Shown here piece by piece: positions 36,355-44,900 of a stretch of DNA of 64,000 bases. Position 1 is the first letter of the stretch; each line of letters opens with the position of its first letter. The DNA comes from Nonomuraea fuscirosea (GTDB lineage: Bacteria; Actinomycetota; Actinomycetes; Streptosporangiales; Streptosporangiaceae): the NCBI RefSeq assembly GCF_003001935.1, contig NZ_PVNG01000019.1, positions 186,001 through 250,000 on the forward strand, given 5' to 3'. The position numbers and the translations under genes are program-made. The notes beneath the pieces are model-generated. The model had not been told where the DNA came from. It did no database searches and saw only the letters and a list, made by a program, of their open reading frames with translations.

Positions 36355-37005
36355 TCATCCGGCGGTCAGGCCGGCGACGCCCGCGGGGGTGTAGGAGGCG
36401 CGGGTGAGCATGGCCTGGCCGAGGGACGCCTTGACCAGGGCCGCGGTCCGGACGACCGGCACCAGGGTGAGCGCGAACAGCACGCCGACGGCGGTGTTGA
36501 CACCGATGAAGGCCAGGTCGCCGGTGCCGAGGCCGAGCAGCTCGGGCAGGGCGCGGTCGTTCCCCGGGATCCGGGCCAGGATCCAGCCGTAGACGGGGAA
36601 GGTCAGCCCGGCGATCGCCCCGGCCCACCACACCAGGGTCACGACGGCGGCGGCCAGCGAGAACGGGAAGGCGACGATGCCGTACAGCAGGTCGAGGCAG
36701 GCCTGGCCGCTGGTCAGCGGGTTCATCAGGCGGCGGAACCAGCCGGCCCCGGCGGGGACGGCGGTGTAGGAGGGCCGGGCGACGGAGCGGCCGAGCACGC
36801 CCGGCAGCGCGACCCGTTCGACGTCGCTCAGGCTCCTGGCCACGGCGGCGGCGCCGGACAGGATGGGCAGGCCGACGAACGCGACCGCCCCGCCTGCCCC
36901 GGCCGCGATCCCGGCCACGGCGACGCAGAAGTGGGCCATGGCCACGGGCAGGCCGAGCAGGGCGTAGCGGGTGTCGGTGGCCAGGCGGCGGCGGAGGGAG
37001 GTCAT
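36355..37005 (-). CDS. Membrane sensor-domain protein (putative-sensor family)
   Basis: 216-residue integral membrane protein with about four hydrophobic segments. It matches the 'putative sensor' domain found N-terminal to many actinobacterial histidine kinases: LLGLPVAMAHFCVAVAGIA, paired helices, then FRRLMNPLTSGQACLDLLYG and a last helix pair ending RTAALVKASLGQAMLTR. The kinase part is absent and no kinase gene is adjacent. It may be a stand-alone regulator or modify another sensor. Start ATG 37005 opens with basic MTSLRRRLATDTRYALL. Confidence 0.75.
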   Translation of the reverse strand: MTSLRRRLATDTRYALLGLPVAMAHFCVAVAGIAAGAGGAVAFVGLPILSGAAAVARSLSDVERVALPGVLGRSVARPSYTAVPAGAGWFRRLMNPLTSGQACLDLLYGIVAFPFSLAAAVVTLVWWAGAIAGLTFPVYGWILARIPGNDRALPELLGLGTGDLAFIGVNTAVGVLFALTLVPVVRTAALVKASLGQAMLTRASYTPAGVAGLTAG

Positions 37006-37143
37006 GGCAGGAACGCTACGGACCGGCCCCCCGCCGCCACGAGCCTGCCCACGGCACGATCGGAGGTAGGGCGGTCCCTACCGAAGCCGCGCGCGGTGCG
37101 GCGGGGGATGGGGGCGGGCCTTACCCGAAGCGGCGGGCGGGCC

Positions 37144-37887
37144 CTATCCGAAGCCGCGTGCCGCCCGGTCGTGGCGGAAGGCGTCCAGGCGGGCGAAGTC
37201 GAGGTCGAAGGAGGAGACGGGCGCGTCGGGCGGGCCGGTGAAGAAGCCGGTGTGCGTCTCCGGGCAGGGGTTGGCGAAGCCGGTGACGCCCGCGCACGGA
37301 TGCCCCTGGTACGTGGTCTCGTGGTGCCAGTCGCTGACCGCCACGTACGTCATGAACTCGTACGCCCGCGCCACGCTCATGTGCTGCCACAGCTCCCTGG
37401 CCGGCGCGGGGCCGTCCCACCAGGTGACGGAGAAGGCGGGCACCAGGACCGCGTCGAAGGCGTCGTGACCGGCCAGGCCGGCCGAATACCACAGGTCGGC
37501 GCAGAGTAAGACGTGCAGGCGGCGGCCGGCCAGCTCGAACCCGGCGCTCGGCAGCCCGGGCCGCACGCCGTTGCGCAGCTCCAGCCCGTACGGATGCACC
37601 TTGTCGTACTCCAGCAGCAGCCGGCCCCCCGCGTCGAACACCGCGCCCCTGTTGACGGCGCCCCCGCTCGGGCCGTCGTAGTGGGAGCCACCGACGACGG
37701 CGGCCCCCGAGCCCTCGGCCAGGGCGCGCACCCTGGCCAGGTAGTCGGCGCGGGGCAGGCCGGCGCCCGCCAGCTCGGGCAGCAGCACGACGTCGCCGGC
37801 GGGGGAGGGCAGCAGCTCCTCGACGGCGTCGAAGTTGGCGTGCCCGTCGGGGGACCAGTGCGGGGGCTGGACCAGGAGGATCTTCAT
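37144..37887 (-). CDS. Carbon-nitrogen hydrolase (nitrilase superfamily)
   Basis: 247-residue nitrilase-fold amidase. The catalytic Glu-Lys-Cys triad is visible: Glu38 in LLPELAGAG, Lys96 in EYDKVHPYG and Cys129 in HVLLCADLWYS. It is cytosolic and compact. It starts 9 bases after the stop of the HxlR regulator gene, so they are probably cotranscribed and this enzyme's substrate may be that regulator's signal. Substrate class (amide, carbamoyl or nitrile) is not evident. Confidence 0.9.
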   Translation of the reverse strand: MKILLVQPPHWSPDGHANFDAVEELLPSPAGDVVLLPELAGAGLPRADYLARVRALAEGSGAAVVGGSHYDGPSGGAVNRGAVFDAGGRLLLEYDKVHPYGLELRNGVRPGLPSAGFELAGRRLHVLLCADLWYSAGLAGHDAFDAVLVPAFSVTWWDGPAPARELWQHMSVARAYEFMTYVAVSDWHHETTYQGHPCAGVTGFANPCPETHTGFFTGPPDAPVSSFDLDFARLDAFRHDRAARGFG

Positions 37888-37896
37888 GAGGCCCGG

Positions 37897-38325
37897 CTAC
37901 TGGGGCACGGCGAGGCGGAGGGGGGTCAGGTCCTGGATGCGGACCGGCTCGTGGCAGGCCGCGCACACCGTGACCGGCTCCAGCACCTCCCCGCAGCTGT
38001 GCTCCCAGACCGCGGGCGGCTCGCCTTCGGTGACGTAACGGTCGCCCCAGGACATGAGCGTCAGCAGCACCGAGTTGAGCGCCTGGCCGGACTCGGTCAG
38101 CACGTACTCGTGGCGCGGCGGGTGCGTCTCGTACAGGCGGCGCTCCAGCAGGCCGGTCTCCTCCAGCTTGCGCAGCCGGGTGGTGAGGATGTCGCGGCTG
38201 GCGCCGGTGTTGCGGGCGATCTGGTCGAAGCGCCGCACGCCCAGGAAGATCTCCCGCAGGGCCAGCAGGCTCCACCGTTCGCCGACGACCGCCAGCGCGT
38301 TGGCGATCGAGCATTGCCTGGGCAT
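37897..38325 (-). CDS. HxlR family transcriptional regulator
   Basis: 142-residue winged-helix regulator. The HxlR signature is clear: CSIANALAVVGERWSLLALR, then IFLGVRRFDQIARNTGASRD and ILTTRLRKLEETGLLERRLY. An N-terminal Cys (residue 5) is typical of redox- or aldehyde-sensing members. A C-terminal Cys cluster (EHSCGEVLEPVTVCAACHEP) extends beyond the usual domain and may bind metal. It lies 9 bp upstream of the nitrilase gene and about 45 bp downstream of the muropeptide operon. Confidence 0.92.
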   Translation of the reverse strand: MPRQCSIANALAVVGERWSLLALREIFLGVRRFDQIARNTGASRDILTTRLRKLEETGLLERRLYETHPPRHEYVLTESGQALNSVLLTLMSWGDRYVTEGEPPAVWEHSCGEVLEPVTVCAACHEPVRIQDLTPLRLAVPQ

Positions 38326-38369
38326 GAGGGCGCCTCCTGGCCTCCTACGACAAAGTTCGGATTTCCAAC

Positions 38370-39959
38370 TTACCGGGTGCCGGGGATCGCGGCGAGCAGC
38401 TCGCGGGTGTAGTCGTCCGAGGGACGGTCGAAGATCTCCTCGGTGGCGCCGCTCTCCACGATCCGCCCGCCGCGCATGACGTGCACCGCGTGGGAGATCA
38501 TCCGTACCACGGCCAGGTCGTGGCTGATGAACAGGTAGCTGAGCCCCAGCTCGCGCTGCAGCCCGGCGAGCAGCTCCAGGATCTGCGCCTGCACCAGCAC
38601 GTCCAGCGCGGAGACGGCCTCGTCGAGCACGACGAGCTCGGGCGACAGGGCCAGCGCGCGGGCGATGGCCACCCGCTGGCGCTGCCCGCCGGACAGCTCG
38701 TGCGGCAGCCGCTCGCCCATCGACGCGGGCAGCGACACCTTCTCCAGCAGCTCGGCCGCCGTCCGCCGGCGCTCGGCCGCGGTGCCGACGCCGTGCACGC
38801 GCAGCGGCTCGGTGATCGACTTCTCGACGGTGTAGCGGGGGTCGAGGGAGGCGTACGGGTTCTGGAACACCGGCTGCACCCGCCGGCGGAAGGCGAACAG
38901 CTCCCGGCGGCCGAGCCCGGCGGTGTCCGTGCCGTCGAAGCGGATGCTGCCCGAGGTCGGCTCGTCCAGGCCGAGCAGCAGGTTCGCGGTCGTCGACTTG
39001 CCCGAGCCGGACTCGCCCACGATCGAGACGGTACGGCCCTTCGGGACGGTGAACGACACCCCGTCCACCGCCGTGAACTCCTCACCGGTGCCCCGGACGG
39101 GGAACACCTTGCGCAGGCCCTCCACCACGACCAGGTCCCCGCTCTCGGCGGGCGGCTCGGCGACGCGGACCGAGGACAGGCTGGGCACGGCCTTCAGCAG
39201 CCGCCGGGTGTAGTCGTGGCCGGGATCGGCGAGGATGCCGGCCGCGGGCCCGGTCTCCACGATCTCCCCCTGGTACATGACCGCCACCACGTCGGCCCGC
39301 TCCGCCGCCAGCGCCAGATCGTGCGTGATGAGGAAGACGGCCGTGCCCATCTCGGCGGTGAGCTGCTCCAGCTGGTCGAGGATGCGCCGCTGCACGGTCA
39401 CGTCCAGGGCGGAGGTCGGCTCGTCGGCGATGAGCAGCTTCGGCCGGCAGGCCAGCCCCATGGCGATCAGCGCGCGCTGCCGCATGCCGCCGGAGAACTC
39501 GTGCGGGTACTGGGCCAGCCGCCGCTCCGGGTCGGGGATGCCGACCAGGTCGAGCAGCTCCACCACGCGGGCGCGGGCGGCTCTGCCCGTGGCGACCCCG
39601 TGCACCTCCAGCGCCTCGGCGATCTGGTCGCCGATGCGCATGAGCGGGTTGAGGTTCGACATCGGGTCCTGCGGCACCAGGCCGATGCCCGCGCCGCGGA
39701 TGGCGGTCATCTCGCGCTGGCTCGCCCTGGCCAAATCGCGGCCGTCGAACAGCACCTGGCCGCCGGTGATCCGGCCGTTGCCGGGCAGCAGCCGGTTGAC
39801 CGCCGCGGCCGTGGTCGACTTGCCCGAGCCGGACTCGCCGACCACCGCGACGGTCTGGCCGGGCAGGATCTCCATCGAGACGTTCCTGACGACGGTGACG
39901 TCCTGCCTGCGGGTGCGGAAGGCGACCGAGAGGTCGCGGATCTCCAGGAGCGGGCTCAT
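38370..39959 (-). CDS. Peptide ABC transporter ATPase, fused DppD-DppF type
   Basis: 529 residues containing two complete ABC ATPase domains. The first has Walker A GESGSGKST (41-49) and signature HEFSGGMRQRALIAMGLA. The second has Walker A GESGSGKST (about 313-321) and HELSGGQRQRVAIARALA. It powers the OppB/OppC permeases. Its start overlaps the serine hydrolase stop by 4 bases and it closes a seven-gene operon. The cargo is inferred to be muropeptides or amino-sugar peptides from the MurQ/AnmK genes. Confidence 0.94.
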   Translation of the reverse strand: MSPLLEIRDLSVAFRTRRQDVTVVRNVSMEILPGQTVAVVGESGSGKSTTAAAVNRLLPGNGRITGGQVLFDGRDLARASQREMTAIRGAGIGLVPQDPMSNLNPLMRIGDQIAEALEVHGVATGRAARARVVELLDLVGIPDPERRLAQYPHEFSGGMRQRALIAMGLACRPKLLIADEPTSALDVTVQRRILDQLEQLTAEMGTAVFLITHDLALAAERADVVAVMYQGEIVETGPAAGILADPGHDYTRRLLKAVPSLSSVRVAEPPAESGDLVVVEGLRKVFPVRGTGEEFTAVDGVSFTVPKGRTVSIVGESGSGKSTTANLLLGLDEPTSGSIRFDGTDTAGLGRRELFAFRRRVQPVFQNPYASLDPRYTVEKSITEPLRVHGVGTAAERRRTAAELLEKVSLPASMGERLPHELSGGQRQRVAIARALALSPELVVLDEAVSALDVLVQAQILELLAGLQRELGLSYLFISHDLAVVRMISHAVHVMRGGRIVESGATEEIFDRPSDDYTRELLAAIPGTR

Positions 39960-41014
39960 GCGGTCCTCGATCGGTGGGAGACGGCCTGCAGCAGGTCGGC
40001 CCAGAGGGCGTCGGTGGGCGTCGGCGCGCCCTCGGCGAGCAGCCGGTTGGAGGCCAGCGCGAGCGCGATGTCACGGCCGGGCACGAACCCGACCGCGCAG
40101 CCCACGTAGCCGGGATGGCCGAGCACGGTGACGGTCTCGCCGGGCAGCTCCAGCGCGTAGCGGCGGAAGCCGAGCGCCTGCTCCTGGTCGGGGCCGGGGG
40201 CGAAGAACTCCCGCGCCACCGAGGGCCGCCACAGGTGGTCGTAGTCCTCGTACCTGGACAGCGCGGCCCCGTACCTGAGCAGGTCGGGCACCGTCGAGAA
40301 CAGGCCCGCGTGGCCGGAGACGCCGTCGAGGGCGTGGAAGGCGTTGCCGTCGGCGACCTGCCCGATCACCGGCTCCGCGCGCCAGCGGGCGAAGTCCGTG
40401 CTGCGGTAGGGCACCGGGTACGGCCGTCCGGTGTCCAGCATGGTCATCTCGACCCGGTCGTCGAGGGCGCTCATGGCCGCCTCCGAGCCGGCCGGGCGGG
40501 CGTACGTGGTCGAGGTGAGGCCGAGCGGCCGGGTGACCAGCTCGGCCAGCGCCCGGTCCAGCCGCAGCCCGGTGACGGCCGCGATGATCCGGCCCAGCAG
40601 GACGAAGCCCAGGTCGGAGTAGTGCCGGGCGCGGCCGGGCCGGTAGCGGGGCGGCGGCAGCTGCGGCGCGATGTAGAGCGGCCACCACTCCCACAGCCCG
40701 CCGCGGTGCAGCAGCAGGTCCCGCACGGTGATCGCCTCGTACGAGCGCTGCAGGTACGCGCTGAGCGGCGCGTCCAGGTCCACCAGCCGGTCGGACACCA
40801 GCCGCATGAGCATCGTGGTCGTGGCCATGACCTTGGTGACGGAGGCGAGGTCGTGGTACGTCTCCGGGGCCATCGGGTCCACGCCGGTGAGGTCGTCGGG
40901 GCGCACGGTGCGGTAGCCGGCGTACTCGTCGAGGTCGAACCACGGCGTTCGGGCCGCCATGACCAGCCCCGGCGGCGGCGTGTGCTCGGGCTTCGTGCCC
41001 TCGGGAGCCGTCAT
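39956..41014 (-). CDS. Beta-lactamase-fold serine hydrolase
   Basis: 352-residue class C/penicillin-binding-protein-like hydrolase. The Ser-x-x-Lys motif is LASVTKVMA (Ser58, Lys61), and Tyr132-Ser-Asp replaces the second-motif Tyr-x-Asn ([16 protein letters not shown]). A late [13 protein letters not shown] carries the third-motif region (His-x-Gly). No signal peptide is seen, so it probably acts in the cytoplasm on imported material. It sits between AnmK and the ABC ATPase with 4-base overlaps on both sides, suggesting trimming of peptide or lactyl moieties from cell-wall fragments; the substrate is inference. Start ATG 41014; upstream extension rejected. Confidence 0.88.
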   Translation of the reverse strand: MTAPEGTKPEHTPPPGLVMAARTPWFDLDEYAGYRTVRPDDLTGVDPMAPETYHDLASVTKVMATTTMLMRLVSDRLVDLDAPLSAYLQRSYEAITVRDLLLHRGGLWEWWPLYIAPQLPPPRYRPGRARHYSDLGFVLLGRIIAAVTGLRLDRALAELVTRPLGLTSTTYARPAGSEAAMSALDDRVEMTMLDTGRPYPVPYRSTDFARWRAEPVIGQVADGNAFHALDGVSGHAGLFSTVPDLLRYGAALSRYEDYDHLWRPSVAREFFAPGPDQEQALGFRRYALELPGETVTVLGHPGYVGCAVGFVPGRDIALALASNRLLAEGAPTPTDALWADLLQAVSHRSRTA

Positions 41015-42174
41015 CGGGCCAGCACCAGGGACCGTGGCGGTTCGCCGAGCGGCGCGGGCAGGACCAGGGGGCCGGCGCCGGGCGTCAGCGTGCCGAGGAT
41101 TCGAGGGCCGGCGGCTCCCGTCCCGCCGGGCGCCGTGCCGGGCAGGCCGTGCGCGCTCAGCCAGCCGATCAGCGCGAACGCGATCGCCTCCTTGTCGTCG
41201 GCGGGCGCGCCGAAGTCGTCGGAGGGGGCCACCCGCACGCCGGGCAGCGCGGTCCGCAGCCCGTCCATGATCACGGGGTTGCGGCAGCCGCCGCCGGAGA
41301 CGACCAGCGTGCCCACCCCGGCGGCCCGCACGTCCGCGGCGACCGTGCGCACGGTCAGCTCGGTCAGCGTCGCCACCAGCCCGGCGTCGTCGGCGGCCGA
41401 GCCGGTCCTGGCCACCGCCGCGTCCACGTAGCCCAGGTGGAACAGCTCCTTGCCGGTGCTCTTCGGCGCCGGCAGCCGGTAGTACGGCTCGTCCAGCAGC
41501 TCCGCCAGCAGCTTCTCGTCCACCCGGCCCGACGCCGCGATCCGCCCGTCCTCGTCGAAGCCGCGCGGGTTCAGCCCTCTGCTCGTCACCACGGCGTCGA
41601 TCAGCGCGTTGGCCGGGCCGATGTCGTAGGCGTGCAGCGAGCCGTCGCGGAGCACGGTCATGTTCGAGATGCCGCCCAGGTTGAGCGCTCCCGCGCCGCC
41701 CTCGTGCGCGCCGAGCAGCAGCCCGTCCAGCACCGACACCAGCGGCGCGCCGTGCCCGCCGGCCGTGATGTCCCTGATCCTGACGTCGGACAGCACCGGC
41801 GCGCCCGTACGCTCGGCGATCCAGGCGGGCTGGCCGATCTGCAGCGTGCCGAGCGCGTGCGCGCCCTCGACCCAGTGGTAGACGGTCTGCCCGTGGGAGA
41901 CGATCAAATCGACGGGCCCGCCCTGGGCGACGGCCGCGGCGGCGGCTTCGGCGAAGCTCTGTCCGATGAGCGTGTCGAGCTCGCACACCTCGGCCAGCGT
42001 CGTCGGCGCGGGCGGCAGCGCCGCGATCAGCCGCGCCCGCAGCTCGTCCGGGTACGGTGTGCTCGCCGTGTGCCCGACCCGGCCTTCGAGCACGCTCCCG
42101 ACGAGCTCGAAGTCCACCACGGCCACGTCGATCCCGTCGTGCGAGGTGCCGGAGATCATCCCGAGTATCCTCAT
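41011..42174 (-). CDS. anmK: Anhydro-N-acetylmuramic acid kinase
   Basis: 387-residue kinase that opens and phosphorylates 1,6-anhydro-MurNAc to MurNAc-6-phosphate, the MurQ substrate. It starts [20 protein letters not shown], the diagnostic AnmK phosphate-binding motif; the ATG at 42174 fits this and longer starts are rejected. Further motifs are [31 protein letters not shown] and [17 protein letters not shown]. It overlaps the downstream hydrolase by 4 bases. Unlike every other junction in the operon it does not overlap its upstream neighbour (murQ), because of a short tandem duplication there. Confidence 0.95.
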   Translation of the reverse strand: MRILGMISGTSHDGIDVAVVDFELVGSVLEGRVGHTASTPYPDELRARLIAALPPAPTTLAEVCELDTLIGQSFAEAAAAAVAQGGPVDLIVSHGQTVYHWVEGAHALGTLQIGQPAWIAERTGAPVLSDVRIRDITAGGHGAPLVSVLDGLLLGAHEGGAGALNLGGISNMTVLRDGSLHAYDIGPANALIDAVVTSRGLNPRGFDEDGRIAASGRVDEKLLAELLDEPYYRLPAPKSTGKELFHLGYVDAAVARTGSAADDAGLVATLTELTVRTVAADVRAAGVGTLVVSGGGCRNPVIMDGLRTALPGVRVAPSDDFGAPADDKEAIAFALIGWLSAHGLPGTAPGGTGAAGPRILGTLTPGAGPLVLPAPLGEPPRSLVLAR

Positions 42175-42243
42175 GCCCGCTCCCCGAGTGCCGTCCGCAG
42201 CCACCGTGCCGTCATGCCCGCTCCCCGAGTGCCGTGCGCAGCC
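42171..42243. repeat. 41-bp-period tandem duplication at the murQ-anmK junction
   Basis: A 32-bp segment starting TCATGCCCGCTCCCCGAGTG at 42171 recurs at 42212 with one mismatch. It contains the end of murQ including its stop, and the point where an ATGA overlap with anmK would lie. The duplicate separates the two genes by about 37 bp. Confidence 0.85.
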
Positions 42244-43111
42244 GTCCGCCGGCCCGGTCCAGCCGCGCCGCCGCGTCCTGTGGTGAAAGGTCGAAGCGGG
42301 AGGCCACGACCGCCTGTTTGACGTTGAAGCCGTTGGCGTCCAGCGCCGCCAGCGCCTCCTCGCGTCCCGCTCCGGTGATCGTGCGCACCATGCGCACGGC
42401 TCGCTCGCGCAGCTTGCCGTTGCTGGCCTTCACATCGACCATGAGGTTGCCGTACGTCTTGCCGAGCCGCACCATCACGATCGTCGAGAACATGTTGAGC
42501 ACGAGCTTCTGCGCCGTGCCCGCCTTGAGCCTGGTCGAGCCGCTGATCACCTCGGGCCCGACGAGCACCTCGATCGCGTGCTCGGCCGCCTGGCCGAGCG
42601 GCGAGCCGGCGTTGCACGACAGCCCCACGGTCAGGGCGCCCAGCGCGCGGGCCCGCCGCACGGCGGCCAGCACGTACGGCGTCCGCCCGCTGGAGGCGAT
42701 GCCCACCACGGTGTCCAGGGGCCCGATCCCGGCCGCGTCCACGGCCGCCGCCCCCGCCTCCTCGTCGTCCTCGGCCCCTTCACAGGGGGCGACGATCGCG
42801 CTCTCGCCGCCCGCGATGATCGCGAAGACCTGCTCGGGCGGCGTCGAGAACGTCGGCGGGCACTCGGAGGCGTCCAGCACGCCCAGCCGGCCCGGCGTGC
42901 CGGCGCCCACGTAGACGAGCCGGCCTCCGGTCTCCATGCGCGCGGCCGCCGCCTCGATGGCCGCGGTGATGCTGGGCAGCGCCGCGGCGACCGCCGCGGG
43001 CACGGTGGCGTCGGCCGCGTTCATCGTCGCCGCCAGCTCGCCGACGCTCATCACGTCGATGCCGGCGAAGCGCGGATCGGCCGACTCCGTGGTCAGTTCT
43101 GAGAGGTTCAC
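42212..43111 (-). CDS. murQ: N-acetylmuramic acid 6-phosphate etherase
   Basis: 299-residue SIS-domain etherase that cleaves D-lactate from MurNAc-6-P to give GlcNAc-6-P. Motifs are [58 protein letters not shown] and [19 protein letters not shown]. The first normally reads GTSGRLG; the Ser is Pro here, which is odd in a sugar-phosphate-binding loop. The GTG at 43111 overlaps the upstream permease (GTGA) and has GAGGGAAG upstream. Identity is secure; full activity is probable, given the intact catalytic Glu in DASE. Confidence 0.95.
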   Translation of the reverse strand: MNLSELTTESADPRFAGIDVMSVGELAATMNAADATVPAAVAAALPSITAAIEAAAARMETGGRLVYVGAGTPGRLGVLDASECPPTFSTPPEQVFAIIAGGESAIVAPCEGAEDDEEAGAAAVDAAGIGPLDTVVGIASSGRTPYVLAAVRRARALGALTVGLSCNAGSPLGQAAEHAIEVLVGPEVISGSTRLKAGTAQKLVLNMFSTIVMVRLGKTYGNLMVDVKASNGKLRERAVRMVRTITGAGREEALAALDANGFNVKQAVVASRFDLSPQDAAARLDRAGGRLRTALGERA

Positions 43112-43938
43112 CGCTTCCCTCGGTTCCGGGGGTCGAGTGTGTCGCGCAGGCCGTCGCCGAGCAGGTTGAGACCCACCACGAGCAGCACGACGACCGCGCC
43201 GGGCGCGATCAGGGTCCAGGGGGCCACGAACACCAGGCTGCGCGCCTCGAAGATCATCGAGCCGAGCGACGGCGCCGGCGGCGGGGTGCCCAGGCCCAGG
43301 AAGCTCAGCGACGCCTCGGTCAGCACCGCCCACGACAGCGACAGCGCGACCTGGATGACGATGATCGAGGTGATGTTCGGCAGCACATGACGCAGCATGA
43401 TCTGCCAGCGGCTCAGGCCGGTGGAGACGGCCGCCTTCACGTACTCGATCTCCCTGAGCGAGAGCACGGGCCCGCGGGTGACCCGGATGAAGATGGGGAC
43501 GTACACGATGGCGATGGCCACGGCGATGGTGAACCAGTTGCGGTCCAGCACCGACGCCAGCGACAGCGCCAGCAGCAGCGGCGGGAAGGCGAACAGCACG
43601 TTCGTCACCCCACCGATGGCGCCGTCGGCCAGGCCGCGGTAGAAGCCGGACACCAGCCCGCCCAGCGTGCCGACGACGGTCGCGAACGCCACCGCGACCA
43701 CCGCGATCAGCGCCGAGTTGCCCACGCCGGCCGCCACCCGGGAGAAGACGTCGCGGCCGAACTGGTCGGTGCCGAACAGGTGCTCGCCGGACGGCGCGAG
43801 GAAACGCGCCGGCGGATGCTGGGCGACCGGGTCGTAGGGCAGCAGCCCCAGGTACGACAGCACCGCCACCACGGCCAGCAGCGCCAGGATCACCACGCCG
43901 GCCAGCCCTATCGGGCTGCGCCGCAGCAGGCCGCTCAC
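43108..43938 (-). CDS. Peptide ABC transporter permease (DppC/OppC type)
   Basis: 276-residue membrane permease. The OppC hallmark HLFGTDQFGRDVFSRVAAG follows a single N-terminal helix, and the EAA loop reads YVKAAVSTGLSRWQIMLRHV. It has about six membrane segments in all. It begins with GTG 43938 overlapping the OppB stop (GTGA) and overlaps murQ likewise. Works with OppB and the double ATPase. Confidence 0.94.
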   Translation of the reverse strand: MSGLLRRSPIGLAGVVILALLAVVAVLSYLGLLPYDPVAQHPPARFLAPSGEHLFGTDQFGRDVFSRVAAGVGNSALIAVVAVAFATVVGTLGGLVSGFYRGLADGAIGGVTNVLFAFPPLLLALSLASVLDRNWFTIAVAIAIVYVPIFIRVTRGPVLSLREIEYVKAAVSTGLSRWQIMLRHVLPNITSIIVIQVALSLSWAVLTEASLSFLGLGTPPPAPSLGSMIFEARSLVFVAPWTLIAPGAVVVLLVVGLNLLGDGLRDTLDPRNRGKR

Positions 43939-44900
43939 GACGCCCTCACCCGGGGGTCGATGAGCCGGTAGAGCCCGTCGGTCAGCAGGTTGACCAGGAC
44001 GAACGCCAGCGCGATCACCAGCACGGTGCTCTGCACGACCGCGTACTCCTTCTGCTGGATCCCCAGCAGCACCTGCCGGCCGATCCCCGGCACGGAGAAG
44101 ATCTGCTCGACCACGACGGCCCCGCCCAGCAGGTAGCCGAACTGCAGCCCGGTCATGGTCACGATCGGCACGAGCGCGTTGCCCAGCACGTGCCTGATCT
44201 GCAGCCGCCGTTCCGGCACGCCCTTGGCGCGGGCGGTGCGCACGAAGTCGTTCGAGCGCACCTCCAGCACCGCCGTGCGGGTGGTGCGCAGGATGGGCGC
44301 CGCGATGCCGAAGCCCAGCACGAGGGAGGGCAGGAGCATCTGCCGCAGGTTGAGCAGCGGGTCGTCGACGAGCGTGGCGAAGCCCTGCCCGTTGGGGTTG
44401 AACCCGAACGACGCGGCGAAGACCGACAGCAGCGTCGTGGCCAGCAGGAACGCCGGGATCGACAGCCCCGCCAGGCTCACCACCTGGCCGGCGGCGTCGC
44501 GGACGGAGTTCGTCCGCGAGGCCGCCAGCATGCCCAGCGGCACCCCGATGAGCAGCGCCAGCACGATCGAGAACACCGCCAGCTCGAACGTCACCGGCAG
44601 CGAGTGCAGCGTCAGCTCCAGCACGCTCTGCTGCGAGCGCGCCGAGTAGCCGAAGTTGCCGGTGAACATGTTGCCCAGCCACGAGAAGAACTGGGTGACC
44701 AGCGACTGGTCCAGGCCGTAGTACTGCTCCAGGGCCTGCCGCTGGGCCGGGGTGAGCGCGGCGGCCTCGGTGCCGAGGCCGGCCGTGATCTGGTCGCCGG
44801 GGATCGCCCTGAGCATGACGAAGACGAACACGGCCACCCCGAACAGGATGCCCAGCGTCTCGGCCACGCGCCGCAGGACGCGGTTGCGCAGGATCGTCAT
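43935..44900 (-). CDS. Peptide ABC transporter permease (DppB/OppB type)
   Basis: 321-residue permease starting MTILRNRVLRRVAETLGILF, the usual basic N-terminus. It carries the large extracytoplasmic loop (LTPAQRQALEQYYGLDQSLV), SARSQQSVLELTLHSLPVTF and the EAA loop DFVRTARAKGVPERRLQIRH. It ends with the canonical LLTDGLYRLIDPRVR. It overlaps the binding-protein stop by 4 bases. Confidence 0.95.
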   Translation of the reverse strand: MTILRNRVLRRVAETLGILFGVAVFVFVMLRAIPGDQITAGLGTEAAALTPAQRQALEQYYGLDQSLVTQFFSWLGNMFTGNFGYSARSQQSVLELTLHSLPVTFELAVFSIVLALLIGVPLGMLAASRTNSVRDAAGQVVSLAGLSIPAFLLATTLLSVFAASFGFNPNGQGFATLVDDPLLNLRQMLLPSLVLGFGIAAPILRTTRTAVLEVRSNDFVRTARAKGVPERRLQIRHVLGNALVPIVTMTGLQFGYLLGGAVVVEQIFSVPGIGRQVLLGIQQKEYAVVQSTVLVIALAFVLVNLLTDGLYRLIDPRVRAS

